From positions 1-37,561 of the forward strand of contig NZ_JAFKOH010000020.1 in the NCBI RefSeq assembly GCF_017303375.1: a DNA stretch of 37,561 nucleotides. Reading direction: 5' to 3'. The stretch comes from Bacillus sp. NTK074B. Lineage in GTDB: Bacteria; Bacillota; Bacilli; Bacillales; Bacillaceae_B. Position 1 is the first letter of the stretch; every line of letters starts with the position of its first letter. Under the pieces are notes generated by a model, which made no database searches, was not told the origin of the DNA, and saw only the letters and a list, made by a program, of their open reading frames with translations. This document shows positions 7,995-16,550 of the stretch, in pieces. The position numbers and the translations under genes are program-made.

Positions 7995-9461
7995 CTATTT
8001 TTTTTCAATAAATGGACCATAGTCTCTTCTTTTATGTTGCACGGCAACCCATTTCACCGTCGTGAACTCATCGAGTGCCCATTCTCCGTTAAATCGTCCC
8101 AAACCTGAATCTTTTTCACCACCAAATGGCATATGCGGTTCATCATTAACAGGTTCATCATTAATATGAATCATCCCTGTCTCCACTTGATGTGCCAGGT
8201 TTGTTGCTCTCTCAATGGAGGAAGAGTGGACCGCCCCGCTTAAACCGTATGGATGTTCATTGGCTAAACGAATGGCTTCATCATCGTCTTCGAACGGAAT
8301 AATAGCAGCCACCGGTCCGAATATTTCATTCTTTGCGATCGGCATCGAGTTCGTCACATGTGTCAGAACCGTCGGATGTAATAAGTTTTTATCCGCATTG
8401 CCGCCGAGCACAACCTCTGCTCCTTGTTCTTTACTGCTTTCTATATCCTTTAGGATTCGATCCACTTGATTTTGATCGATTAATGGTCCGATATGAGTTG
8501 TTTTATCGGATGGGTCTCCTGCATTCAATCCCTTCACTCGGGATACGAACCTATCCACGAACTTGTCATACATTCCTTTTTGAACCATGATACGGTTGAT
8601 GCTCATGCAAATCTGTCCCTGGTGATAGAATTTTCCGAATAGAGCTGATTCAACAGCCTTATCGAGGTCTGCATCATCAAGTACTATAAATACATTATTT
8701 CCCCCGAGCTCTAAAGCCGTTTTCTTTAGATTCTTTCCTGCGAGCTCACCGATTCGGCGTCCCACTTCCGTAGAACCGGTGAAGGAGATCAAACGTGGAA
8801 TTGGGTGTGTCACGATGTCATCCCCAATTTCCGAACCTTTCCCCACTACAACATTTAGTAATCCTTTCGGAAGTCCAGCTTCTTCAAAAATACTTGCAAA
8901 CAAGAGTCCTCCTGTGACAGGGGTATGTGTGGCGGGTTTAACGACGACTCCGTTTCCTGTTGCCAAGGCAGTCGCAATGGATCGGACAGCTAAATGGAAA
9001 GGGAAGTTCCATGGGCTGATGACACCTACCACTCCAAGAGCTTCCCTGTACACTCTGTTTTCCTTTCCTGGAACTTGGGACGGTAAAATTTTCCCTTCCA
9101 TTCTATATGGATAGGTTGCTGCTTCCTTCATGCTATTGATGGAAACGGTCACTTCGCCTGCAGCTTTCATATACGTGCTACCTGATTCTTTAATGAGCCA
9201 CTCAATGATTAAATCTTTGTTTTCTTCCACAACAGAGACTGCCTTTTCCATGATGGCTCTCTTTGTTTGAGGGAGCTCGTGAGCCCAGGATTTTTGAGCT
9301 TCGTGTGCTGATTGATACGCTTTATCGAGATCCCCTTTACTGGCAGCTGTAATAGAACCGATTTCCGTATGATTAAATGGATTGTGATTGGGAATGGAAT
9401 TTTCACTGCTTCCTTTCACCCATTCTCCATTAATAAATAGCTTGTCAAATTGTGTATTCAT
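7995..9461 (-). CDS. Aldehyde dehydrogenase (vanillin/benzaldehyde dehydrogenase-like, YfmT type)
   Basis: NAD(P)-dependent oxidation of an aldehyde to its acid in the cytosol. The 488-residue product is normal for the superfamily. Motifs in order: the oxyanion Asn N152 in SPWNFPFHLAVR, the cofactor segment VVVKPATHTPVTGG, the Rossmann loop FTGSTEVG (227-234), the general base E251 in LELGGNN, the nucleophile C285 in HQGQICMSINR, and EIFGPVAAIIPF. The GQICMS context and the C-terminal MPFGGEKDSGLGRF resemble the aromatic aldehyde (vanillin) branch, but substrate choice is inference. A strong AAGGAGGT precedes the ATG. It is the second gene of an operon, 21 bases after an SDR gene, a pairing that suggests linked alcohol/aldehyde handling or detoxification. 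Confidence 0.88.
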   Translation of the reverse strand: MNTQFDKLFINGEWVKGSSENSIPNHNPFNHTEIGSITAASKGDLDKAYQSAHEAQKSWAHELPQTKRAIMEKAVSVVEENKDLIIEWLIKESGSTYMKAAGEVTVSINSMKEAATYPYRMEGKILPSQVPGKENRVYREALGVVGVISPWNFPFHLAVRSIATALATGNGVVVKPATHTPVTGGLLFASIFEEAGLPKGLLNVVVGKGSEIGDDIVTHPIPRLISFTGSTEVGRRIGELAGKNLKKTALELGGNNVFIVLDDADLDKAVESALFGKFYHQGQICMSINRIMVQKGMYDKFVDRFVSRVKGLNAGDPSDKTTHIGPLIDQNQVDRILKDIESSKEQGAEVVLGGNADKNLLHPTVLTHVTNSMPIAKNEIFGPVAAIIPFEDDDEAIRLANEHPYGLSGAVHSSSIERATNLAHQVETGMIHINDEPVNDEPHMPFGGEKDSGLGRFNGEWALDEFTTVKWVAVQHKRRDYGPFIEKK

Positions 9462-9482
9462 CTATTATTACCTCCTTGTAGT

Positions 9483-10220
9483 TTACATATCTTGTTGTGT
9501 AGGGCGCACAATGATTTCATTGACGTCAACATGACTTGGCTGCTCGACTGCATAGGATATAGCTCTTGCGATGTTTTCACTGTCGAGGGGCTTCATTTCA
9601 CGATCCTTGAATGCGGCTAGGATGTCCTCGTCTGTAATGGTTTCTGTCAGTTCTGTCGAAACGGCACCCGGGCAGATGATGGTTGTCCGGATGTTATGAG
9701 AAGCGTTCATTTCTTGCCTTAACCCTTCTGTAATCGCACGGACTGCATACTTCGTTCCACTATAGACCGAACTGCCGGGCATCACTTTGTGACCAGCAAC
9801 GGATGAGATATTGATGATATGTCCGGATTTCTGTTCTTCCATATAAGGGAGAACAGCGGATATTCCATAGAGTACCCCTTTAATATTGACATCAACCATT
9901 TGATCCCATTCTTTGATCTTTCTTTTGTTGATTAAAGAAAGGGGCATAAGTCCGGCGTTATTGACCAATATGTCTATTTGTCCGGCTTCTTCGATTGTCT
10001 TTTTCGCAAGCTGTTCCATTTCTTCTACGTTCGTCACGTCTGTTACATGATAGTATGCTGTACCGCCCATTTTTTCTATTTCACTTTTCAAATCCTTTAA
10101 TCGTTCTTCACGTCTTGCCGCAAGCATCACCGTTATATTTTTCGATGCTAATTCCTTCGCGGTCGCCTGACCTATCCCGCTGCTTGCACCTGTAATGATC
10201 GCTACTTTATTATTACTCAT
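9483..10220 (-). CDS. Short-chain dehydrogenase/reductase (classical SDR)
   Basis: A 245-residue NAD(P)-dependent oxidoreductase. It has the cofactor motif TGASSGIG (10-17), R37/R38 after the second strand (AARREER), which favours NADP(H), the structural NNAG (87-90), and the catalytic set S140, Y153 and K157 in [20 protein letters not shown]. The [10 protein letters not shown] segment after the active site is typical of the classical subfamily. Length is full and no key residue is missing. AAGGAGG lies 10 bases before the ATG at 10220. It leads a two-gene operon with the aldehyde dehydrogenase. Similar SDRs in Bacillus are often general-stress genes, and a sigma-B-like promoter can be drawn upstream. 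Substrate unknown. Confidence 0.9.
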   Translation of the reverse strand: MSNNKVAIITGASSGIGQATAKELASKNITVMLAARREERLKDLKSEIEKMGGTAYYHVTDVTNVEEMEQLAKKTIEEAGQIDILVNNAGLMPLSLINKRKIKEWDQMVDVNIKGVLYGISAVLPYMEEQKSGHIINISSVAGHKVMPGSSVYSGTKYAVRAITEGLRQEMNASHNIRTTIICPGAVSTELTETITDEDILAAFKDREMKPLDSENIARAISYAVEQPSHVDVNEIIVRPTQQDM

Positions 10221-10277
10221 TTTTATTCGTCCTCCTTAATTCTGAATCTCAATTAATTTTATTTACTTCTCTTTTGT

Positions 10278-10303
10278 TTACACAAATAAAAGAGGATTCA
10301 AAC
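10278..10303 (-). promoter_or_regulatory. Possible sigma-B promoter for the SDR-ALDH operon
   Basis: On the minus strand GTTTGA (10303-10298), 14 bases, GTGTAA (10283-10278) resembles the sigma-B consensus GTTTAA-N12-14-GGGTAT, with mismatches in both boxes. It lies about 58 bases before the start codon. Confidence 0.4.
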
Positions 10304-10372
10304 AATGTAGAGAGAGTTGAGACTTTATTTGCATTTTAGCAGAAAGTGTTTTTTAGATAATGCCTCTGCATA

Positions 10373-10542
10373 AGCTCTGTCAACCAAGATGTATTCTAGA
10401 TGGTGTGAGGAACTGCTCCGCTTGCAGCTAGCGAACGGCCGAGCCTCTTCAGCTTCGCTTCCGGGGTCTCGGCACCCCCGTTTTTCCGAGGGAGTCTACA
10501 CAGTTCCCCTTATCATCAAATCAAGGTTTGCGCGACAGAGCT
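10373..10542. repeat. MITE-like 170-bp element with nested inverted repeats
   Basis: The outer terminal inverted repeats AGCTCTGTC (10373-10381) and GACAGAGCT (10534-10542) are perfect. Inside them lie GGAACTG (10409-10415) with CAGTTCC (10501-10507), and GCCGAG (10438-10443) with CTCGGC (10468-10473). The core is much more GC-rich than its surroundings and has no coding potential. It occupies most of the gap 10221-10799. Related elements recur in Bacillaceae genomes as far as I remember; no copy number was measured. Confidence 0.75.
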
Positions 10543-10737
10543 CAATGGGGACGAAAGTAATCAACTCAACAAACTCTATACTATAGAAGATAGTATCCAC
10601 AGATTGATACTTTGAAGAATGTTGGTTATTAAGACAATGGGTATATGTATTTGTCATTTATTTAAAAAATAAACCAGTATTTTCCTTTCAGGAACAACAA
10701 AGTACAAAAAAGCCTATTCGAAAAAAAGAACAGAAAG

Positions 10738-10762
10738 GTTTAGTAATTCCAACCCTGGGAAT
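10738..10762 (+). promoter_or_regulatory. Sigma-B promoter of the DUF3243 gene
   Basis: GTTTAG (10738-10743), 13 bases, GGGAAT (10757-10762) fits the general-stress consensus GTTTAA-N12-14-GGGTAT with one mismatch in each box. It lies 37 bases before the ATG at 10800. Confidence 0.75.
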
Positions 10763-10799
10763 ATACATAGTAGATTGAATGAGAGGAGAGATTGTTTAC

Positions 10800-11126
10800 A
10801 TGGCAAATCATTCTACAGAAGAGAAAATGGAGTCGAAGGTGGACAGTGCTTTAGGGAACATGTCCCAGGATAAAAAAGAGGATATTCTTTCTAACTTTGA
10901 TCATTTCAAATCATACTTAGGTAACAAAGTTTCCTTAGCGGATAAGCTGGGGATGAGCGATGAGCAGCAAGCAAAAGCAGCACAGAAGGTAGGGGACTAT
11001 CTTGCAGCGCATGAAGAACCGAAAAACAGGGAAGAGAAGCTTTTATATGAATTATGGAAAGCGGGTAATAAAGAAGAACAACATATGCTTTCTCACATGC
11101 TCGTCAAGCTTGTTCACGCAGAATAA
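10800..11126 (+). CDS. DUF3243 protein (YmfJ-like, N-terminally extended)
   Basis: A 108-residue soluble protein. I start it at ATG 10800, which has AGAGGAGAG about 10 bases upstream; the earlier ATG at 10779 lies before that RBS. Residues about 28-108 match the DUF3243 pattern: ILSNFDHFKSYLGNKVSLADKLGM, then VGDYLAAHEEPKNREEKLLYELW, then EEQHMLSHMLVKLVHA. B. subtilis YmfJ, about 85 residues, has this domain only, so this protein carries about 25 extra N-terminal residues. Function is unknown for the family; an all-helical fold is expected. The sigma-B-type promoter at 10738-10762 suggests general-stress induction. It is a single gene ending at a terminator. Confidence 0.85.
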   Translation: MANHSTEEKMESKVDSALGNMSQDKKEDILSNFDHFKSYLGNKVSLADKLGMSDEQQAKAAQKVGDYLAAHEEPKNREEKLLYELWKAGNKEEQHMLSHMLVKLVHAE

Positions 11127-11140
11127 GTAAATGAAATAAG

Positions 11141-11168
11141 AAAGGGCTTCCGATTGGTTGCCCTTTTT
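11141..11168 (+). terminator. Terminator of the DUF3243 gene
   Basis: The 7-bp stem AAAGGGC (11141-11147)/GCCCTTT (11160-11166) has a 12-base loop and ends in five T residues. Confidence 0.8.
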
Positions 11169-11173
11169 GTGTA

Positions 11174-11617
11174 TTACATATGTATTTCTGGATCTACCTG
11201 AACAGTAACATTCCCCTTAATGGCACGGGTAATCATACATGATTGCTCCGCTTTTACCATTAATTTCTTGGCGAGTGTGATGTCTTTCCCAACCGTCGTG
11301 GGACCGAGTGTCAGAATGGGGCGGTGGATGATTTCCTTGTACGTGATGACCCCTTTCTCGACTTCAACAATTCCTTCAGACGTCATGGTTAAGTCTGTCT
11401 TTTCTATACGGCTCCTTTCAAGCATAGCGGCAAGAGTGATGATATAGCATGTTGAAGCTGCACCAAGAAGCATTTCATCGGGATTTGTCCCGATACCGGG
11501 TCCGTCCATCTCAGTGGGAATCGATATTTTCGTATGAAAATTCTCCGAGCTCAATGTACCTGTATCATTCCTGAGTCCGGGCCAATAAGTTGTAATATGA
11601 AACGAGTGTCTTGCCAT
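11174..11617 (-). CDS. OsmC/Ohr-family thiol peroxidase-like protein
   Basis: A cytosolic OsmC-fold protein that probably reduces organic hydroperoxides. The start is ATG 11617, with AGGAGG eight bases upstream; the frame is open further up to 11677, but without an RBS. The product is 147 residues. Both redox cysteines of the family are visible: one in GAASTCYIITLAAMLER and one in AEQSCMITRAIKGNV. The GTNPDEMLLGAAST segment is characteristic of the OsmC branch (SACOL1771-like) more than of Ohr. It stands alone, convergent with the DUF3243 gene. The true substrate is not shown by the sequence. Confidence 0.88.
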   Translation of the reverse strand: MARHSFHITTYWPGLRNDTGTLSSENFHTKISIPTEMDGPGIGTNPDEMLLGAASTCYIITLAAMLERSRIEKTDLTMTSEGIVEVEKGVITYKEIIHRPILTLGPTTVGKDITLAKKLMVKAEQSCMITRAIKGNVTVQVDPEIHM

Positions 11618-11678
11618 AAATAAGCCTCCTAGAAAGCATGGTAAGAATATTGTATACACTTTTCGCAATGAAGGCAAA

Positions 11679-11708
11679 GAAAAAAGACTCTACAGAAGTA
11701 GAGTCTTT
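11679..11708 (-). terminator. Terminator of the cold-shock gene
   Basis: On the minus strand an 11-bp perfect stem, AAAGACTCTAC/GTAGAGTCTTT with a 4-base loop, continues into a T-rich run. Confidence 0.9.
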
Positions 11709-11721
11709 CGATTTAGCATAA

Positions 11722-11922
11722 TTATGCTTTCGTTACGTTAGCAGCTTGGTCGCCACGGTTTCCTTGAACGATTTCAAAAGAAACTTTTTGACCTTCTTCT
11801 AAAGTTTTGAATCCTTCGCCTTGAATAGCTGAGAAGTGTACGAACACGTCGTCTCCACCTTCGCGCTCGATGAATCCGAAACCTTTTTCTGCGTTAAACC
11901 ATTTAACTGTACCTTCTAACAT
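11722..11922 (-). CDS. Cold-shock protein, CspA/B family
   Basis: A single-domain (OB-fold) RNA chaperone that binds single-stranded nucleic acid. The start is ATG 11922, with GAGGAGGT eight bases upstream, giving [19 protein letters not shown] and 66 residues, the standard length; an upstream ATG at 11949 lies before the RBS. RNP1 is KGFGFIE and RNP2 is VFVHFSAI. The protein is acidic, as Bacillus Csp proteins are. It has its own promoter and terminator. Which paralogue (cspB, cspC or cspD) it corresponds to cannot be told without alignment. Confidence 0.95.
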   Translation of the reverse strand: MLEGTVKWFNAEKGFGFIEREGGDDVFVHFSAIQGEGFKTLEEGQKVSFEIVQGNRGDQAANVTKA

Positions 11923-11955
11923 AATGTTACCTCCTCGTGTGTTCTCCACACAATT

Positions 11956-11985
11956 GTATTACTATTCTTGCTCATGTAACTTCAA
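11956..11985 (-). promoter_or_regulatory. Candidate sigma-A promoter of the cold-shock gene
   Basis: On the minus strand TTGAAG (11985-11980), 18 bases, TAATAC (11961-11956). The leader would be short, about 25-30 bases, ending in the strong RBS. Confidence 0.45.
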
Positions 11986-12052
11986 GGCGAAAAGCTTTAA
12001 AAACTTTGTCCATCCTTCCATTCCGAACAAAAATAATTCTCTTACATAATAT

Positions 12053-12150
12053 CAGGTAACCCGGCAAAAGGCAACCCCGGTGAACGCCTTAAATGGGCCG
12101 GAACAATAGAAAGTGTGAATATTCCATTAATTTCAGTTTATGATACCTGA
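12053..12150. other. GC-rich structured element of unknown nature
   Basis: TCAGGTA (12053-12059) can pair with TACCTGA (12144-12150). Inside, CCGGC (12061-12065) pairs with GCCGG (12097-12101), and AAGGC (12068-12072) with GCCTT (12086-12090) around a 13-base loop. This gives a nested, multi-helix fold on either strand in the 242-base gap between the cold-shock gene and kynA. It has no T-run and no coding potential. It does not match any riboswitch class I could recall. Confidence 0.45.
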
Positions 12151-12164
12151 CGAGTGCGATTACC

Positions 12165-13004
12165 TTATAGATTACTGCGAACATCCCATAGCTCAGGGAA
12201 AAACCTGTGATCAAGAACCTTTTTCAAGTAACCGACACCACTGGACCCACCAGTACCCATTTTATGACCAATGATTCTTTCCACGGTTTTCATATGGCGG
12301 AATCGCCATTGCTGCAGCCAATCTTCAATATCTATCAGTTTTTCGGCAAGTTCATATAAGTCCCAATATTGATCGGGTCTTTTGTAGACATATGTCCAGG
12401 CCTCGAGAACAGATTGATCCTCATGATACGGTTTTTTGTAATCACGTTTCATTACATCTTCATGAATGGCCAGCCCTGCATCCGCTAATGCCATAATGGA
12501 AACATCATAGAGGGAAGGGGCTTCATATGCGTTTTGTAGCTGAGCTAATAACTCGCGATCCTTTTTGTAAATTTCAAGCACATGTTTCGTTTTGTATCCT
12601 AGGGCAAATTCAATCATCCTGTATTGGTAGGATTGAAATCCAGAAGCTTGACCAAGACTGTCCCTGAACTGGACATATTCGGATGGGGTGAGTGTTGACA
12701 GCACATCCCATGCATGAATGATCTGTGATTGTATCTTTGAAACACGTGCAAGCATTTTAAATGCAGGTGACAGTTCCCCTTTTTGAATGGACGAAATGCT
12801 TGCGCGGATTTCATGCAGGATTAATTTCATCCATAGTTCACTGACTTGGTGGATAATGATAAACAACATTTCATCATGGTGACCTGATAACCGTTTTTGA
12901 CTGTCCAATAACGTACCCAGCCCCAAATATTCACCATAAGTCATTCTGTTAATAAAATCGGTATAAACTTCTTCATTCCCCATGGAATCTTTCTTGTTAA
13001 CCAT
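12165..13004 (-). CDS. kynA: Tryptophan 2,3-dioxygenase
   Basis: Haem enzyme that opens the indole ring of L-tryptophan to N-formylkynurenine, the first step of the kynurenine route. The 279-residue product has the full family length and signatures: [20 protein letters not shown] with the distal His, [20 protein letters not shown] with the substrate-binding Arg, and the proximal haem His in [19 protein letters not shown] lies nine bases before the ATG at 13004. An overlapping out-of-frame ATG at 13008 is not used. No kynB or kynU lies beside it, although these often form a kynABU cluster, so the later steps are either elsewhere or missing. It is a single gene. No terminator with a T-run is visible after the stop, where the structured element 12053-12150 lies. 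Confidence 0.95.
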   Translation of the reverse strand: MVNKKDSMGNEEVYTDFINRMTYGEYLGLGTLLDSQKRLSGHHDEMLFIIIHQVSELWMKLILHEIRASISSIQKGELSPAFKMLARVSKIQSQIIHAWDVLSTLTPSEYVQFRDSLGQASGFQSYQYRMIEFALGYKTKHVLEIYKKDRELLAQLQNAYEAPSLYDVSIMALADAGLAIHEDVMKRDYKKPYHEDQSVLEAWTYVYKRPDQYWDLYELAEKLIDIEDWLQQWRFRHMKTVERIIGHKMGTGGSSGVGYLKKVLDHRFFPELWDVRSNL

Positions 13005-13220
13005 TCATATTTCTCCCTTTCTTCTGTTTGAATTCAGAGATGCAATAAGTTGATCCCCCTGACCTTATATTTCTGGAGGGGAACGTAGAAATCCTTCCTT
13101 TATCTTCAGGATGGAGATTCCTACTATGTATCACAACCTCATATTTGCTAATTCTTTGTTCAGTATCACTGGAAATATGTTAACATTAGAACAATTTAGA
13201 ATGCATGAGAGGTGAATGAT

Positions 13221-13766
13221 TTGGAAAAGGTATTTCTTTCTTCCCGGTTATATTTTCGACAGTTAGTGAAAGAAGATTGGAGAGACGTTCATGGCTATGC
13301 ATCCCTGGAAGTGGTTTCAGCGTTTCAGAGTTGGGGTCCGAATACAGAGAAGGAGACAATGGCATATGTTGATGACGTCTTAAAAGATGAAAAAGAGGTT
13401 CCTCAAACCAGGTATGTTCAAGCACTGATTGATGATGGTGTCGGTAGAGTGATCGGTGCGGGTGAGATCAACATCAATAGCTTTTTACATCGATCCGGGG
13501 AGATCGGCTATATTCTTCATCCGGATTATTGGGGGAAGGGCATAGGAACACTCGTAGCGAAGACATTGCTTCATAAGAGCTTCACAGAATTGAATCTCCA
13601 TAGGATTTCAGCCACTTGTGACCCTCAAAATCATTCTTCCCAAAAAGTGTTGAAAAAGGTCGGGATGACTCTTGAAGGGAGGATTCGCCATCACATGAGA
13701 ATGAATGATGGTTGGAGAGATTCACTTTTATATGGATTACTAGAAGATGAATGGATAAAAGGGTAA
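13221..13766 (+). CDS. GNAT acetyltransferase, RimJ/RimL type
   Basis: Transfers an acetyl group from acetyl-CoA to an amine. I prefer TTG at 13221, which has AGAGGTG six bases upstream, over the in-frame GTG at 13212, which lies inside that RBS; the product is then 181 residues. The GNAT fold shows the N-terminal LSSRLYFRQLVKEDWRDV, motif D/C in GRVIGAGEININ, then motif A with the acetyl-CoA loop ILHPDYWGKGIGTLVAKTLL and motif B HRISATCDPQNHSSQKVLKK followed by VGMTLEGRIRHHMR. That pattern is the RimJ/RimL branch, which includes ribosomal and small-molecule acetylators; the target here is unknown. Single gene. Confidence 0.85.
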   Translation: MEKVFLSSRLYFRQLVKEDWRDVHGYASLEVVSAFQSWGPNTEKETMAYVDDVLKDEKEVPQTRYVQALIDDGVGRVIGAGEININSFLHRSGEIGYILHPDYWGKGIGTLVAKTLLHKSFTELNLHRISATCDPQNHSSQKVLKKVGMTLEGRIRHHMRMNDGWRDSLLYGLLEDEWIKG

Positions 13767-13875
13767 TAGTGCATACTGGTTTAACAGAATACTGACTAAA
13801 GTGGTTCAAACTGGATTGAATTGCAAAAGAAAGGGGAAAATAAGAGTATCCTTTCTCAATTAGGAGTCTAAGTTT

Positions 13876-14688
13876 ATGAATTTCTTGCATCATTCGAAGG
13901 CAGTTATCATTCGGTTTTTCCAGGAGCGTTTCTTTGATCATTCAGCACAGTTGGCATATTACTTACTTTTATCCATTTTTCCTTTTTTGATTTCGGTGTT
14001 TTCATTGATCAGTTTTCTTCCCATATCAGAAACCAATGTACTGCTTCTGATTAAGCCTTTTGCACCGGATAAATCATACGCCATCATTCAAAACAATATT
14101 GAACGGATTCTTTATGATCAAAGAGGGGACGTTCTATCCATTTCAATATTTTTTACCTTTTGGCTTTCGTCAATGGCTGTTCAATCGATGGTGCGTTCAC
14201 TGAACCAGGCATATCGTATAGAGAGGAAGAAGCCGTTTATCATCGCATTGTTTTATGATCTGCTGCTTACTGTCGGATTTATGATCCTTATCTCATTTTC
14301 CCTTATCGTGCCGATAGTGGAGGAATATATCCGTCATACACGATTTACTGCGGGGAAAATTGACGGGGATTGGAGTCAGGCATGGGTGATCGGTAAATGG
14401 GGATTGAGTACCATATTTATGTTCATCCTTTTCGTCTTTCTCTATATGGTCGTTCCGAGTAAGAGGATTTCGCTTCTTCACGTCATACCGGGTGCATTGG
14501 TTGCCACATTCGGATGGCAGGGGGTTTCATGGATATATGGAACGTATGTTAAATTGAACGATTACTCCCAGTTTTACGGACAACTGGGAAGTGTTATCAC
14601 GCTGGTGGTCTGGTTTTATATTTCATCGACAATCCTTTTGATTGGTGGTTTATTAAACGGCAGCGTAGCACAAAAAGCCCATAAATAG
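13876..14688 (+). CDS. YihY/BrkB-family membrane protein
   Basis: A 270-residue inner-membrane protein with about six hydrophobic segments. Family landmarks are DHSAQLAYYLLLSIFPFLIS near the N-terminus, the MVVPSKRISLLHVIPGALVA segment, and the C-terminal FYGQLGSVITLVVWFYISS followed by TILLIGGLLN. The family was once called ribonuclease BN, a label since withdrawn; the actual role is not known, with transport or lipid-related functions suggested. TAGGAG lies nine to ten bases before the ATG. The TAG stop lies inside the terminator stem. Confidence 0.9.
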   Translation: MNFLHHSKAVIIRFFQERFFDHSAQLAYYLLLSIFPFLISVFSLISFLPISETNVLLLIKPFAPDKSYAIIQNNIERILYDQRGDVLSISIFFTFWLSSMAVQSMVRSLNQAYRIERKKPFIIALFYDLLLTVGFMILISFSLIVPIVEEYIRHTRFTAGKIDGDWSQAWVIGKWGLSTIFMFILFVFLYMVVPSKRISLLHVIPGALVATFGWQGVSWIYGTYVKLNDYSQFYGQLGSVITLVVWFYISSTILLIGGLLNGSVAQKAHK

Positions 14689-14723
14689 AAATCGCTTGGC
14701 TCACAGCCAAGCGATTTCTATTT
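14683..14723. terminator. Bidirectional terminator with a 19-bp perfect stem
   Basis: The arms at 14683-14701 and 14705-14723 are perfectly complementary around a CAC loop. The stem includes the yihY-type gene's stop codon and lies just past the stop of the convergent transporter gene. Confidence 0.85.
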
Positions 14724-14737
14724 ATGAATTCATTCCA

Positions 14738-16129
14738 TTATACTGGTCCCTCTTCTTTCATCATAACGACCAGTTTCTTTGAAATGCTTAATAGAACAAG
14801 GCCCAGGATAATGGCTGCAGCTCCAATGACAACAAATATCTCTAAATAACCCAGGGTAGCTGTGAGTGAAGCCAACTGTCCGGCAAGGAGACTTGCCACC
14901 CCAATGGCAGCCATCCATACTCCCATCAGGAGCGACGCAATCTTAACAGGTGCGACTTTACTGACTAAAGACAATCCTACAGGTGAAAGGAACAGCTCTC
15001 CAAGTGTATGAAGCAAATACGTGAAAATGATGAATAACAAGTTGGCTTTTTCCGTGATGTTCTGTTCATCGGAACCGGTCTGTAAGACTGCAGGAATGAG
15101 GACCATGAACCCGAGACCCAAGAGGATCATCCCGATACCCATTTTGGTCGTCATGTTAAGGTCACCTCTTTTCGACCGTGATAGACGCAACCATACACCT
15201 GAAAGAATAGGAGCGAGGATCACGATGAACAGGGGATTCACAGATTGGAACCAGGCAACAGGTATTGTGTAACCAAATACTTCCCGGTCAATGAAATTTT
15301 TTGTGTAGAGGGTGAATGAGCTCCCTGCCTGTTCAAATCCGGCCCAGAAAAATACAACGAAACTGGCTAGAATCAGAATGGCCGTTGTCCGCTGCTTTTC
15401 CTTTTTTGACAATGGAATATTTCGGTCGTCATTTGCTTCTTCTGCCAGTTGTTTATTTGGTTTCAGCCCAACTGTGCCAAGATATTTGTTGTTTAATGCA
15501 CTAAAGATGATCTGTCCGGTAATCATACCGATGGAGGATGCAAGGAATGCCCATTTGAACCCATAATGCATCGTTCCGTCCGCCATGGTAGTGAGAAATA
15601 GATCTTCTGCGAGAAAACCCGCAATGAGTGGTGCGAAAAGAGCCCCAAGGTTAATTCCCATATAGAAGATGGTAAAGGCAGCGTCTTTCCGTTTATCATT
15701 TCTCGGGTAGAGCTCTCCGACAAGTGTAGAAATATTCGGTTTGAAGAATCCATTTCCCAGGACGAGCAGGGCCAGTCCCCCATACAAACCGATTTGGGAG
15801 TGGGTAAGGAAAATGGTGAAGTCTCCACATGCCATTGTGATTCCACCAATGGTTATGGCTTTTCTCAGACCGATATATCGATCTGTCAGCCACCCGCCCA
15901 GAATAGGAGTGAAGTACACACTGCCTGTATAAATACCATAGATGGATAAGGCTTTTGCAGGGTCGACACCCAATCCCCCGCTTACAAAAGCGGTTGTTAA
16001 ATATAGAACCAGAAGGGCCCTCATACCATAGTAACTGTAGCGTTCCCATAATTCAGTGAAGAACAACAGATATAAACCCTTAGGGTGTTTCTTGCCTTGA
16101 GGTAAGCTGTCTAACGTTGATGAGTTCAC
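14738..16129 (-). CDS. POT/PTR-family proton-coupled di-/tripeptide transporter
   Basis: Membrane importer of small peptides driven by protons. The start is GTG 16129, with AGGGGTG five bases upstream; the longer frame up to 16207 lacks an RBS. The product is 463 residues with 12-14 predicted membrane segments. The PTR2 signature is visible as FFTELWERYSYYGMRALLVL, carrying the ExxER motif for proton coupling, and GGWLTDRYIGLRKAI follows after the second segment. FYMGINLGALFAPLIAGFL is the second family signature. It is close to DtpT/YclF-type carriers of Firmicutes. Monocistronic, facing away from the zinc-ribbon gene. Confidence 0.93.
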   Translation of the reverse strand: MNSSTLDSLPQGKKHPKGLYLLFFTELWERYSYYGMRALLVLYLTTAFVSGGLGVDPAKALSIYGIYTGSVYFTPILGGWLTDRYIGLRKAITIGGITMACGDFTIFLTHSQIGLYGGLALLVLGNGFFKPNISTLVGELYPRNDKRKDAAFTIFYMGINLGALFAPLIAGFLAEDLFLTTMADGTMHYGFKWAFLASSIGMITGQIIFSALNNKYLGTVGLKPNKQLAEEANDDRNIPLSKKEKQRTTAILILASFVVFFWAGFEQAGSSFTLYTKNFIDREVFGYTIPVAWFQSVNPLFIVILAPILSGVWLRLSRSKRGDLNMTTKMGIGMILLGLGFMVLIPAVLQTGSDEQNITEKANLLFIIFTYLLHTLGELFLSPVGLSLVSKVAPVKIASLLMGVWMAAIGVASLLAGQLASLTATLGYLEIFVVIGAAAIILGLVLLSISKKLVVMMKEEGPV

Positions 16130-16248
16130 ACTATCACCCCTGTTAAAATAAATGTGATTCGTTTCCGCCGGAAAAAGAGAGCAGAACTTTTTTACAAATC
16201 CCCTCATAGTATTCCCGTTCTTTTCATAGGCATGTACAAAAAGGGACG

Positions 16249-16494
16249 GTGAAAAATGTGTTTAAAGGGTGTTTATATTGTGGCCACTCATCGTTAACGG
16301 AAAATGAGTTATTTATGAGGGAGGAATATGGAAGTGAACACGTGATGTACCCAAAGGGACAGAAGCTGGGAGGAAATGTAGTCTTCTTCAGCTGTGATGA
16401 GTGTGGATTTCTGCATCCATTTCATCAGGGAAAACGGAAGAAATTTGAGAGAGGCTTGAATAAATCCAGGAACATCCGCTGGAATATTCGGTGA
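16249..16494 (+). CDS. Small zinc-ribbon protein of unknown function
   Basis: An 81-residue protein with two CxxC knuckles, C8-C11 (GCLYCGHS) and C49-C52 (SCDECGF), spaced as in a zinc ribbon, and a basic C-terminal tail (KRKKFERGLNKSRNIRW) that could bind nucleic acid. The start is GTG 16249, with AAGGGA very close upstream; a GTG at 16258 in the same frame has better spacing and would drop three residues. It lies 56 bases before an M42 peptidase gene on the same strand and could be co-transcribed. Function is not recognised. Confidence 0.7.
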   Translation: MKNVFKGCLYCGHSSLTENELFMREEYGSEHVMYPKGQKLGGNVVFFSCDECGFLHPFHQGKRKKFERGLNKSRNIRWNIR

Positions 16495-16550
16495 AGAAGA
16501 TTTGTAGTTGTCTGACAAAAGACGATATAATAACGGAAGGGGGGAGTTAA

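Noticed and set aside
12053..12110. Cyclic di-GMP (GEMM-I) riboswitch on the minus strand
   Set aside because: GCCGGGTTACC looks like the end of that motif, but the CGCAAAGCC core and the rest of the fold are missing.
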